Shown: positions 15,001 to 23,899 of the stretch, in pieces
Numbering within the stretch: the first letter of the stretch is position 1
Layout of the letters: every line of letters starts with the position of its first letter
Source of the DNA: Buddleja alternifolia
Lineage: Eukaryota > Streptophyta > Magnoliopsida > Lamiales > Scrophulariaceae
Assembly (NCBI GenBank): GCA_019426215.1
Contig: CM033396.1
Coordinates: 27,295,101-27,359,100 of the forward strand
DNA: 64,000 nucleotides
Direction: 5' to 3'
Position numbers and translations under genes: made by a program
The notes under the pieces: generated by a model
The model's input: only the letters and a program-made list of their open reading frames with translations
What the model was told of the DNA's origin: nothing
Database searches by the model: none

Positions 15001-16639
15001 ATTTAAAAATTCTTACAATTTCAACCCCTGTAAATCTTACACATAGACCCTTTGAGGGGGGTCTCATTGTAATTTACCAAAAGTCAGGGGGAGTTTTGGT
15101 AATTAACACTAAAGTGAGGGGGGTGCATGTAATTCACCCTAACTGTTCACCATCTTCTCTTTATTTGTTGTTTCTATTCTTTGTATCTTCAGTGTCCTCT
15201 GAATTCCTCATTTCACTTTATGTATTTCTTTCCTTGGCAAAAAATAATAAATTACTTGCAAAATACTTTAGTAGCATAGATGTGCATCAATGTGTCGTTG
15301 CAAAGCAATTTACAGAATTCTCCCATTTCAGTTTATTCTGCAGCAAAATGACAATCCACTGTCAAAGAAGCTGAACGCCATTGTAAATGAAATAAGGCGC
15401 CAACGATGTTCCTACCTACGGTATAAATATTCTTTTAAATTGCTTCCTGCCACTGTTAATTTTCTCGCACTGATTCACTTTTCTATTTATCTGCAGATTG
15501 AGATTGTGCAAAAAGGGAGATTCATCAGGTTAGTGAATAAGATATCGTTTTCCTTACGAAATTGCTTAATCTTCCTATCTTTATGACCTCACCCATACTA
15601 GCCCATCCCCATGGCCTCCCCAACCTAAAAAAAACACCAACACTCTGTTTGATTTAAGGAAATCGGTAGAGGAAAAAAAAAAAAACAAGGAAACCATTTT
15701 CCTTTTCCTCACCAAATGGTGAGGAAAGGGTATTGACTATTGACTCAAATTAGTATTAGATTTTCTCTCCTATTTGCTTTTTTTCTTTTCATTTTCTCTT
15801 GTAACCAAACAATGGAAAATGGTTTTCCTTGTGTTTTCTTTTTCTTTCCCTAACAATTTCCTTGAACCAAACAGAATGTAAGGAAAAGAAAATGAATTAA
15901 TATAAAAGGAAAGAGTAATGTGAAGCAAAATAGATCCTGAGTTAATGATAAAAGACAAGCATGGGATTATGGGTTGAGTTTTTCTGGTTTTAAGGTCAGA
16001 ATCTGATGCATTTGCAGTGCCATTGAAGATGTTTTATTATTACTTATTCGTTATAGAGTTTGGTCCATTCATCATTAGATCTTGATATAGAGGCAGTTTT
16101 CCAGTATTTTGTTTCTCATTATTATACTTTTCCAGTGCTCTATCTGTTCATTTCTCAAAGAAAAAATTTGCATTGTATTCTGGAATAAAGTACTCAACCT
16201 ATTGATTGCACTTAGACCAAAAAAATCTTGAAAACTGGGGCAAGGCTCGAAACCATTTGATGTGGCAAATTGATCATGTTGTTAGTTCTAGCCTTACAGT
16301 CTGCGACGTTGTAGATATTCAGCTTATGATTCGTTTTTATCATCTTACTTTTCTTTTCCGGGAAATTGTTATCATTATGGCTGTTTTTATGGTAATAACA
16401 ATGACAAATAACGACGACAACAATAACAGGAGTGGATTATGTTTCAGCTTATGATCTTATTCGTCTTTTTGGCAAAGTCGAGTTGCTTTTCTTGTCATTT
16501 TTCATAAAAGACTTGAATTTATTAATTTTCAGGAATGATGTTTTTGGCTTACATGGTAGAAGACAAGACGCCAAGTGGGCTGTCATACGTCGAGTTCCTA
16601 ATACACATTCATAGGCAGATTCAAAGTAGAATGAGTTAA
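1..16639 (+). CDS. SEC24: SEC24-like COPII coat subunit, 5'-partial, 24 exons in window
   Basis: Sec24 pairs with Sec23 in the inner COPII coat and selects cargo for vesicles leaving the endoplasmic reticulum. Exons, by GT-AG sites and phase: 1-417, 3591-3800, 4013-4087, 4257-4355, 6874-6985, 7370-7497, 7929-8048, 9114-9194, 9427-9504, 9723-9815, 10195-10249, 10660-10736, 11009-11080, 11206-11289, 11482-11601, 11731-11799, 12967-13044, 13217-13355, 13562-13726, 14225-14370, 14449-14628, 15332-15420, 15497-15528, 16533-16639. They sum to 2826 nt, 941 codons plus stop TAA. Domains in order: Pro/Gly/Met-rich N-terminal region (first two exons); C-x2-C...C-x2-C zinc finger (RCSRC and CNLC, exons at 6874 and 7370); trunk starting [10 protein letters not shown]; beta-sandwich; helical domain; gelsolin-like C-terminus ending in RQIQSRMS. 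The long Pro-rich start and overall order fit the plant SEC24B/C (CEF) clade, usually about 1070-1100 residues, so roughly 130-150 residues lie left of the window. No break seen in the coding frame. Confidence 0.95.
1697..2066. repeat. 184-bp tandem duplication in SEC24 intron 1
   Basis: Two copies, starting at 1697 and 1881, share the start AGTTAGGAGAGCATC and the end AAGAACAAACAAGAAG, with point differences and short indels. They lie in the first intron visible here (418-3590). No coding content was seen. The divergence indicates an old duplication. Confidence 0.8.
2201..2400. repeat. ~93-bp tandem repeat, about two copies, in SEC24 intron 1
   Basis: TTTCTTCTGACATCA occurs at 2201 and again at 2294, each followed by a similar stretch containing GTATTTAGACC/GTATTTGAGCC, CTCAACTAGGAGGC and CCACTGATGCATTTAG. 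A partial third copy (GCATCTGGCCCTGTTAGAG, then CTCAACTAG) follows near 2370. The rest of the 3.2-kb intron is AT-rich with no other structure I can name. Confidence 0.7.
5807..6185. mobile_element. MITE (Tourist/PIF-Harbinger-like) in SEC24 intron 4
   Basis: The left end GGCTGTGTTTGGTTTTGTTT is repeated as its near-perfect reverse complement at the right end, which finishes ACCAAACACAGCC at 6185. The trinucleotide ATA flanks both ends (5804-5806 and 6186-6188), consistent with a 3-bp target duplication. Length 379 bp, AT-rich, no transposase frame. The GGC-TGTGTTTGG terminus and short duplication resemble Tourist-type MITEs, but ATA is not the usual TWA target of that superfamily, so the superfamily is uncertain. 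Confidence 0.75.
8455..9012. mobile_element. MITE of the same terminal type in SEC24 intron 7
   Basis: The left end GGCTATGTTTGTTTGTGTTT matches the reverse complement of the right end (GGCTCTGTTTGGATGTGTTT) at 17 of 20 positions. TTC flanks both sides (8452-8454 and 9013-9015). 558 bp, AT-rich, non-coding. The interior near the left end holds a smaller hairpin (CATTTTC...GAAAATG). The termini match those of the element at 5807, so the two are probably one family. Confidence 0.75.
14872..15147. mobile_element. MITE-like inverted repeat in the intron before the third-last SEC24 exon
   Basis: The left arm (AACAGTT, then AATTACATGTACACCCCC and TCACTTTAGTG) recurs in inverted orientation at the right (CACTAAAGTGAGGGGGG, then TGCATGTAATT and AACTGTT). 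The middle alternates C-rich and G-rich tracts on the same strand. No convincing target duplication was found, so the exact ends are approximate. Non-coding. Confidence 0.6.
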
Positions 16640-17703
16640 AGATACAAGTTTTGACTATAAGTTTTGACCACCTCAGAGGAACAACACATGATAAGAAAAG
16701 GCCTTAAATTGATATTTCTTGAATTTGTTCTTTCTTTGATAGTTTTGGTAGAAGAGGATTTGGTACTTTTGATATAGAGGTGAATGATAGTAATAAATTA
16801 CAAGTTTTGCATTTGTGTAGTTCATTTTTTTGTTGCCATTTTTCTGATACTACAATCTAACAAGTCTCTGTTGTATTTTTACATTGGAATAGGAACTTAT
16901 TTCAATTGAACCAAGGTGGTTTAACTTGCTGGTTCATTTTCTAAATTTTAGATCTGGTTTTTCTTCTTTCCCCCTTCTACTTTATACTAATTACACTTTG
17001 ACTATTAGAAAAAGATTAAAAAAAATACCCTTTTATGAGTAATATATGTTGAAAACAGCAGTAATGTACTCTTATTATAGTAACATGATATGATTAACAA
17101 AAAAAATAGAAAAATTATATAAATTTCTATTACTTTTCCATTAAGCTTTGTAAAATAAGACCTATAATACTCGAATTGAAAAAACAACTTTATGAAGGTA
17201 AAATACGTACTTTAAGTAATATTCCAAGAGTGGAAATATGGATGCCACTTATTGTAAAAATACACATTTTCTTTGCAACTTAATTTGCTCAGTAAAGATT
17301 GTTAGTTGGGTGCACACGTTCAGGATTTACAGTATTTTTATAAAATTTATATCAAATCAATAATAAATGTTTAATAAATACAAAGATTAAAATTTTTGAA
17401 ACCAATACCAATTTATGCGATATCATACAATTTCAATATGGTACGATTTAAGAAAAATCATGGACACCCCTAATTATCGACGTGGCAAACCAGTGTTTAT
17501 TCATTTATTAAGAAGCTTCTATGTTGGGCCTGGGCTTTATAAAGTTGACATATTACATTTATTCCCAATAAGTAGGTGCCAAGTTTGATTTATGCTATTT
17601 CCTTGTTGCCTCCTCAATTTTTTGATAGAAAAAAGAAAAATAGAAACATATAAACACGCTAGTTTGGGCACCACGCATCCCAATTTCCCAAACCATCATA
17701 CCC
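16640..17703. other. SEC24 3' region and NFXL1 upstream region
   Basis: About 1.06 kb without a coding frame. The left part is probably the SEC24 3'UTR, and an AATAAA at 16792-16797 is a possible poly(A) signal. The middle is AT-rich. The right part is presumed NFXL1 promoter. No transposon ends were recognised. Confidence 0.5.
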
Positions 17704-17710
17704 TATAAAT
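17704..17710 (+). promoter_or_regulatory. TATA box for NFXL1
   Basis: TATAAAT within CCCTATAAATACCC, followed by a C-rich run and a CT-rich stretch (TGTTCTCTCTCC near 17750), the usual look of a plant core promoter and start region. It lies about 600 bp before the coding start, leaving room for a long leader. Confidence 0.65.
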
Positions 17711-17807
17711 ACCCTTTTCCCCTACCCAACCCACCCCACCCCAGACCGACTGTTCTCTCTCCATAGGAGCCAGGGGAAAACCACAAAATTTACCTAGCAC
17801 AAAGGAA

Positions 17808-17842
<35 letters not shown>

Positions 17843-17851
17843 TATATATAA
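17808..17851. repeat. (AT)n(AC)n(AT)n microsatellite in the NFXL1 leader
   Basis: A run of AT, then AC, then AT dinucleotides, in the predicted transcribed leader of NFXL1. Likely polymorphic in length. Confidence 0.85.
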
Positions 17852-17976
17852 ATCAAAATCCTTCCCTAAAATAATTGCTACAAAGTACCACAAATAGGAG
17901 TGCGCTCAATTTTTGTTATCCTATACGATTGCAGAAGAGGGGCTTGGATTTCCAATTTTCTGTTTTTCATTTTCAG

Positions 17977-18237
17977 GTGTGTACCGTGTTTCTCTCATTT
18001 ATTATGTCCTTTCGTTTTACTTTTTTTTTTTGAAGTTATGGTGTTGTTATGTCGGTATTTGTTTCTCGATTAAGTTTGTGTTTATGAAATGGTGCTATTT
18101 TTTCTAATATGAAGTTAGGGTTTATAAATCGATCTCTTTAGCGTATTTTATTTGGTATTTGTTTTATGAATTGATCTTGATTTTGTTGGTGTTATACTGT
18201 TGTGCTTTTTTTCTCTTCCTTCTTTAGTTTTCTTTAG
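17977..18237 (+). other. Probable 5'UTR intron of NFXL1
   Basis: A donor-like TTTCAG|GTGTGTACC at 17977 and a T-rich tract ending in TTTCTTTAG at 18237 could bound an intron in the leader. The T-rich composition (TTTTTTTTTT near 18020) supports an intron. The exact acceptor is uncertain because another TTTAG lies about 10 bp upstream. Confidence 0.45.
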
Positions 18238-18302
18238 ATATTGGAGTTACGGAATCAGTTGTTTGGGTTATTGATTCTTCTTCTTCTTTTTCTTATTATT
18301 AT

Positions 18303-21300
18303 ATGTTAGTGGATCAGGACTTCAGGAGTTTGGCATCTTTGAATCAGAATATGAGCCTTTCTGAGCAAAACAACCGGAGAGAAAACATTAATCACCGCCC
18401 TAGAAACAACAACCATTTTCGGAATAACCTGCGTCAGTGGGTCCCACGTGGATCCGCAACGGCCCCTGCAGCCCCACCTTCAAGTGCACCCGCTAGTGTT
18501 GATAGTTCGAGGCAGAATGACAATGGAAATGTTGGGGTGTCGGTCAATAGTTTGGTTCGACCCATACCTCAGAATCGAAATAGGAACAACTTTGGATCAA
18601 GAGGAAACCCAGCTCGGTATGTTAATCATCAAAAGGAAAAGGAGAAGGAGAAGGAGAAGGAGATCACGAAGGATAATCATGAACGGAATGTTAAGGTGTC
18701 AAAGGGCGGGAACATACCACAACTCGTGCAGGAAATCCAGGACAAGCTTTTGAAGGGGTCTGTTGAGTGCATGATTTGTTATGACATGGTTAGAAGGACT
18801 GCACCCATTTGGTCATGCTCCAGCTGTTATTCGATATTCCACCTGAACTGTATAAAGAAATGGGCTAGAGCGCCCACTTCTATTGATTTGTTGGCTGAGA
18901 AGAATCAGGGTTTTAATTGGCGGTGCCCTGGATGTCAATCCGTGCAGCTTATGTCATCCAAGGAGATTCATTATCTTTGCTTTTGTGGAAAGAGGTCTGA
19001 CCCCCCTTCAGATTTATATTTGACGCCACATTCTTGTGGAGAGCCATGTGGAAAACCATTGGAAAGGGAGCTGCCGGGTAGTGGAATGAGTACGGAGGAT
19101 ATCTGTCCTCATGCTTGTGTTCTGCAATGCCATCCTGGTCCTTGCCCACCTTGTAAGGCCTTTGCTCCTCCACGTAGGTGCCCTTGTGGGAAGAAAGTGA
19201 TCACCACAAGATGCTCTGATCGGAAGTCTGTTCTCACCTGTGGACAGAGGTGTGATAAGCTTCTTGACTGTGGGCGACATCATTGTGAAAGGTTGTGCCA
19301 TGTGGGTCCTTGTGATCCTTGCCAGGTTGTTGTCAATGCCTCTTGCTTCTGCAACAAAAAGATTGAGGTAGTCCTCTGTGGCGATATGCTTATGAAGGGA
19401 GAAGTCAAGGTTGAAGATGGTGTGTTCTCATGCAGTTTAACTTGTGAGAAGAAACTTATCTGTGCTAATCATGTTTGCCGCGAAGTTTGTCATCCAGGAC
19501 CTTGTGGGGAATGTGAATACTTGCCGAGCAAGATTAAGACATGCTGCTGTGGGAAATCAAGCTTAAATGAGGAAAGGCGGAGTTGTTTGGATCCAATCCC
19601 AACTTGTTCACAAAAATGCGACAAGATCCTCCCATGTGGGTTGCATCACTGCCAAGATATATGCCATCCTGGGGTTTGTTCCCCATGTCGTGAGCTTGTT
19701 ACCCAAAAGTGTCGTTGTGGGTCAAGTTCTCGAACAGTAGAGTGCTTCAAAACTGTTGTAGAGAGTGAACGATATTGCTGTGATAGAACTTGTGGCCGGA
19801 AGAAAAACTGTGGAAGGCATCGATGCAGTGAGCGGTGCTGTCCTCTTTCTAGTTCCCATAGTTCTCCTCCGGTTGACTGGGACCCACATTTGTGCTCAAT
19901 GCCCTGTGAGAAGAAGCTAAGGTGTGGTCAGCATTCCTGTGTATCACTATGTCACAGTGGGCATTGTCCTCCTTGCATGGAGACAATTTTTACCGACTTG
20001 ACTTGTTCTTGCGGTAGAACTTCAATTCCTCCTCCGCTGCCTTGTGGTACGCCTCCACCTTCATGTCAGTACCCTTGCTCAGTTCCTCAGCCATGTGGTC
20101 ATCCATCTTCACACAGCTGTCATTTCGGGGATTGCCCCCCATGCTCAATTCCTGTTGCAAAGGAGTGTGTTGGTGGACATGTTGTCCTCCGGAACATACC
20201 TTGTGGATCAAAGGATATCAGATGTAACAAACTTTGTGGAAAGACGAGGCAGTGCGGCTTGCATGCATGTTCAAGAACTTGTCATCCATCACCTTGTGAT
20301 TCTTCTACCGGCGGATCAAATACCAGTTTGAGGGTGTCCTGTGGACAGACATGTGGTGCTCCCAGGAGAGATTGCAGGCATACTTGTGCCGCCCTTTGCC
20401 ACCCTTCTGCTGCATGTCCTGATGTAAGATGTGAGGTTCCTGTCACAATCACTTGTTCTTGTGGCCGGATAACTGCAACAGTTCCATGTGATGCTGGAGG
20501 TAACAGTAACGGATATAATGTCGATACTGTTTTTGAAGCTTCCATAGTTCAAAAGCTGCCAGCACCTCTACAACCTGCTGAAGGAAATAGCCAGAAAATT
20601 TCACTTGGTCAGAGGAAGCTCACGTGTGATGATGAATGTGCAAAAGTGGAGCGCAAAAAGCTTCTTGCTGATGCTTTTGGTGTTACTCCCCCAAATTTGG
20701 ATGCGCTTCACTTTGGTGAGAACTCATCAGTCTCTGAAGTGCTTTCAGACCTTCTCAGACGTGACCCGAAGTGGGTATTATCCGTGGAAGAGCGATGCAA
20801 ATATCTGGTCCTTGGTAGAGCTAGGGGAGGTGTCAATGCCCTTAAAGTTCATGTATTCTGCCCGATGTCAAAGGAGAAGAGAGATGCAGTAAGGCTGATA
20901 GCAGAAAGGTGGAAGCTTTCTGTGAATGCTGCTGGTTGGGAGCCAAAGAGATTTGTTGTTCTTCATGTTACACACAAATCCAAAGTGCCGGCCCGTGTAC
21001 TTGGTATTAAATGTTCCAATCCAAGTAGCATGTTGCAACCGCCATTGTTTGATCCTACGGTGGATATGGATCCTAGGCTTGTTGTCACTTTATTTGATAT
21101 GCCTAGGGATGCCGATATAAGTGCATTGGTTCTGAGATTTGGTGGAGAATGTGAATTAGTGTGGTTGAATGATAAGAATGCATTGACTGTGTTTAGTGAT
21201 CCAGGGAGAGCAGCAACTGCTATGCGGAGATTGGATCAGGGGTCTGTGTATTACGGTGCTGTTGCTGTTCCTCAAAGTAGTGGATCGCCGCCTGCAGTTT

Positions 21301-21662
21301 CTGGGGGTGGTGCATGGGGATCCAGTGCACCAGCAAAAGATGGAGTTACACTGAAAGGAAACCCATGGAAGAAGGTGGTGCTACAGGACTCTGATTGGAA
21401 GAACGAAGGTTCTTGGGGAGCTGAGGCTGCTGATCCTGAGTTGCCTGTTTGGAAAGAGAAGAAGGAACCGCCGATTGTAGCTTCAAACAGGTGGAGTGCT
21501 CTTGAATCCGGAAGCACATCAAAATCATCTGTGAGAATTGAGCATATTCAGAACCAGACAGAAAATTGTTCAGTGTCGGGTTCTAAGCCAGAGGAAAGTG
21601 GAGGTGTGGGTGATGACGTGTCAGGTGATGTGGTGGATGACTGGGAGAAGGCGTATGATTGA
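18303..21662 (+). CDS. NFXL1: NF-X1-type zinc finger protein NFXL1
   Basis: A nuclear zinc-finger regulator. In Arabidopsis, NFXL1 is linked to salt, heat and defence responses, and NF-X1 proteins combine a RING/PHD-like finger with Cys-rich repeats. One uninterrupted 1119-residue frame. Residues ~20-60 are Asn/Arg-rich and ~110-122 carry a Lys-Glu repeat. A C4HC3 RING-like finger lies at ~156-212 (CMIC...CSSC...FHLNC...WRCPGC). Then come about nine NF-X1 repeats of the CG-x-H-x-C...CH-x-G-x-C-x-PC type between ~245 and ~735. A degenerate R3H-like region follows at ~835-910, then a Trp/Ser-rich acidic tail ending DDWEKAYD. Length and single coding exon resemble the Arabidopsis protein (about 1190). 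The first ATG is used. Another ATG at 18351, just before an Asn/Arg-rich start like that of relatives, is a credible alternative. No break seen. Confidence 0.95.
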   Translation: MLVDQDFRSLASLNQNMSLSEQNNRRENINHRPRNNNHFRNNLRQWVPRGSATAPAAPPSSAPASVDSSRQNDNGNVGVSVNSLVRPIPQNRNRNNFGSRGNPARYVNHQKEKEKEKEKEITKDNHERNVKVSKGGNIPQLVQEIQDKLLKGSVECMICYDMVRRTAPIWSCSSCYSIFHLNCIKKWARAPTSIDLLAEKNQGFNWRCPGCQSVQLMSSKEIHYLCFCGKRSDPPSDLYLTPHSCGEPCGKPLERELPGSGMSTEDICPHACVLQCHPGPCPPCKAFAPPRRCPCGKKVITTRCSDRKSVLTCGQRCDKLLDCGRHHCERLCHVGPCDPCQVVVNASCFCNKKIEVVLCGDMLMKGEVKVEDGVFSCSLTCEKKLICANHVCREVCHPGPCGECEYLPSKIKTCCCGKSSLNEERRSCLDPIPTCSQKCDKILPCGLHHCQDICHPGVCSPCRELVTQKCRCGSSSRTVECFKTVVESERYCCDRTCGRKKNCGRHRCSERCCPLSSSHSSPPVDWDPHLCSMPCEKKLRCGQHSCVSLCHSGHCPPCMETIFTDLTCSCGRTSIPPPLPCGTPPPSCQYPCSVPQPCGHPSSHSCHFGDCPPCSIPVAKECVGGHVVLRNIPCGSKDIRCNKLCGKTRQCGLHACSRTCHPSPCDSSTGGSNTSLRVSCGQTCGAPRRDCRHTCAALCHPSAACPDVRCEVPVTITCSCGRITATVPCDAGGNSNGYNVDTVFEASIVQKLPAPLQPAEGNSQKISLGQRKLTCDDECAKVERKKLLADAFGVTPPNLDALHFGENSSVSEVLSDLLRRDPKWVLSVEERCKYLVLGRARGGVNALKVHVFCPMSKEKRDAVRLIAERWKLSVNAAGWEPKRFVVLHVTHKSKVPARVLGIKCSNPSSMLQPPLFDPTVDMDPRLVVTLFDMPRDADISALVLRFGGECELVWLNDKNALTVFSDPGRAATAMRRLDQGSVYYGAVAVPQSSGSPPAVSGGGAWGSSAPAKDGVTLKGNPWKKVVLQDSDWKNEGSWGAEAADPELPVWKEKKEPPIVASNRWSALESGSTSKSSVRIEHIQNQTENCSVSGSKPEESGGVGDDVSGDVVDDWEKAYD

Positions 21663-23167
21663 GACAAAGGTATATAGAATATAATTGAAGTGGTAACGCA
21701 GGAGAGGAGATGGCTTTTACTTGCTCCTACCTGTGTATGATATTTTCTAACTCCTTTTTAGTATTCATTTTATTGCGCAATTGTGTTGATGGCAGAGACT
21801 TTTGCGGCTGCCATATGTTATTCTTGTGAAACATGAATGAAAGAATGTTTACAAGCTTGATAGCAGGAAACATGTCTTTGTTTCCTCGTCTCTCTCTGGC
21901 TGAACTTGATATATAGACGAGTTCTTGTGATGACCATTGTTTTGCAGTTTCTGTATTTGATGCTTCTTGCTGAGGTTCATTTCTCTTTTGCGATGTGTCT
22001 TGATGTGTTTCTGTGTTTCCAGTCTGATTGAGTTTGTTGGTGTGGATTATTTGGGATGATTCAACTGTGAATTTTGGTAAGCTGGGTAGCTGGGAGTAGT
22101 CTCATTTCTCTTTGGCTATTATCTGAATAACACATAGTTGTTGGATGATGTTATGTTGTACTTGGTTATATCCCTTGAGATTAGAATTAATTCTAGTAAA
22201 ATATCTTTCATAGTGATAGTTTCTTACATGATTAGTAAATAAACTTTAACCAACAAGAATGAATCCCCTTTTATAAGCAGGCATTAACAAGAGTGAATTT
22301 ATCCCCCCTAATCTAGGAATGTGTGTTAATTATCCACATCTGTGATTGTTTCATATTCAAACTGAAATGGTTCCATGGCATATGTGATTGTTTCATGGTC
22401 TATTATACTACGCGATTGCGAATCCAAGATGTCATTGTTGGAAATAAATTCAGCTCCATCTGGGTTATCACCTTGGTGTAGTGTACCAACTGTTATTATC
22501 GTATATCCTGTTATGTTATATAAATAATAATCTTCATTTCTAGTAACTTCAATTGCTAAGTGACGACTGAAGTGTGAGATTCCTTGTTCTTATATCGAGT
22601 TTGGTTATTTATCCAAAAAAGCATATTAATCGCTTTATAATTTAAAAGAACATCGTCTTTCTTAGCATTTTCAGGTATGAGTCTTGACAATAACACTACT
22701 TTGATTATGGAGCATTACTGAATTATGTTTGATCGATTATTGATGAATGTGAGTAAAAGGAGTTGGCGTGAGTGAGAGGGGTTTTGGTCGTTTAAGTTTA
22801 GAGATCTTTATTCAAATTTTTGTGAATGTGGAAAACTTCCATGGAAAATTACGTCTTCAAAGATTAGCCATGAGTCTTCGAATTTGAGGACACTTTAAGA
22901 ACAAAAAATTATCGATGAATGCGGTTTATTATCTTCTTTATTTGCCATAGTTGCAGCTATAGCTTCTTGGTGATGGTTGGGTGATTGTTTCTTTTTTCAC
23001 ACTACTTTTATTATTATGCTACTTCTTCAAGTCCTAGAACCCAAGCCAAGATGGGCTCTTCTTGTTAGAGTAAATTTGGTTTGGAGCAAGGGTAAGGAAA
23101 GGTGAAGATCGTAATTTTGGATTTTTAGTAAGTTCTTTTAACAATATGGTAAAAGTTGTTGCTTCGT
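21663..23167. other. NFXL1 3' region and AT-rich intergenic DNA
   Basis: Probable NFXL1 3'UTR for the first few hundred bases, then AT-rich sequence without a long frame or recognisable repeat ends. I see nothing else here. Confidence 0.5.
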
Positions 23168-23899
23168 GTTTGTACCAGTGTTTTAAAAGGCAGTCTCGGG
23201 GCGCGCCCGGGGCGGGGCGTTGCTAAAACGCCCGGGGCAATAGGAGGGGGGCGTAACCCCTCATGGGCGTACGCCCAATCAATTGGGGCGTACGCTCGGG
23301 GCGAAAACGCGCTCAGTCCCTGGGCATACGCCCAATGTATTTCATGTCCATATGGTATGATTTTAGACCTAAATTGAATTTTTTTTCCAATTTTCAATCT
23401 AAAACCCACTTAAACTTTTTACATATTTTATTCTTTTAGTAAAAATTCATGGCCCACTTATTCAATTAAATCAAACATTAAAAAAAAAAATAAGCTGCAA
23501 GAGCAACACAGCTTAATGCTCGAGTATTGAGAGCCAAAGATGAAGATAATGATCTTAATGATGAGACTTTTGATAGTGATTGAGTAAATTAGTGTTCGTT
23601 AACTATTATTTTAAATCTTTATTTTGTGTAACACTAGAATTTGAAACAATTATTTTGTCTATCTTGATTTTTTTTGCAAGAGTTGAGCTTGGACGTTTAG
23701 TTTGCATGGTTGAATATATTATTATTTTTAACTTTCTTTATCTTATTTTTGTACTTAATTTATCCTTCAATTTTATAATTTTTTGCTAATTTAAATTAAT
23801 TTTTAATATTATATTATGTTTTTTTAATACTAAAAAAACAAAATTCGCGGGGCATACGCCCTGCCCCGCGCCTTCGCCTTTTAAAACACTGGTTTGTAC
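23168..23899. mobile_element. Non-autonomous hAT element with 8-bp target duplication
   Basis: The element (23176-23891, 716 bp) begins CAGTGTTTTAAAAGGC and ends with its exact reverse complement GCCTTTTAAAACACTG. GTTTGTAC flanks both sides perfectly (23168-23175 and 23892-23899), the 8-bp duplication typical of hAT transposons. The first ~170 bp is strongly GC-rich with repeated GGGGCG/CGGGGC and palindromes such as GGGCGTACGCCC, and a shorter matching GC-rich stretch lies at the right end. The rest is AT-rich. A short coding remnant is listed separately. Too small to encode a transposase, so mobilised in trans if at all. Confidence 0.9.
23494..23583 (+). pseudogene. Possible C-terminal remnant of a hAT transposase
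   Basis: An open stretch of 29 codons plus stop (starting AARATQLNARV, ending DETFDSD), inside the hAT element. Its acidic Asp/Glu/Asn-rich tail is coding-like against an AT-rich, stop-filled background. Placement inside the element suggests what is left of the transposase end after internal deletion. Too short for proof by eye. Confidence 0.35.

Noticed and set aside
20282..20545. Minus-strand frames within NFXL1
   Set aside because: Antisense shadows of the Cys-rich repeats, which lack stops on the opposite strand because of TGT/TGC composition.
23156..23377. 73-residue plus-strand frame with repeated WAYAQ-like units
   Set aside because: The repeats come from GGGCGTACGCCC palindromes in the hAT subterminal region. 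Both strands give similar frames, as expected of non-coding GC-rich repeats.
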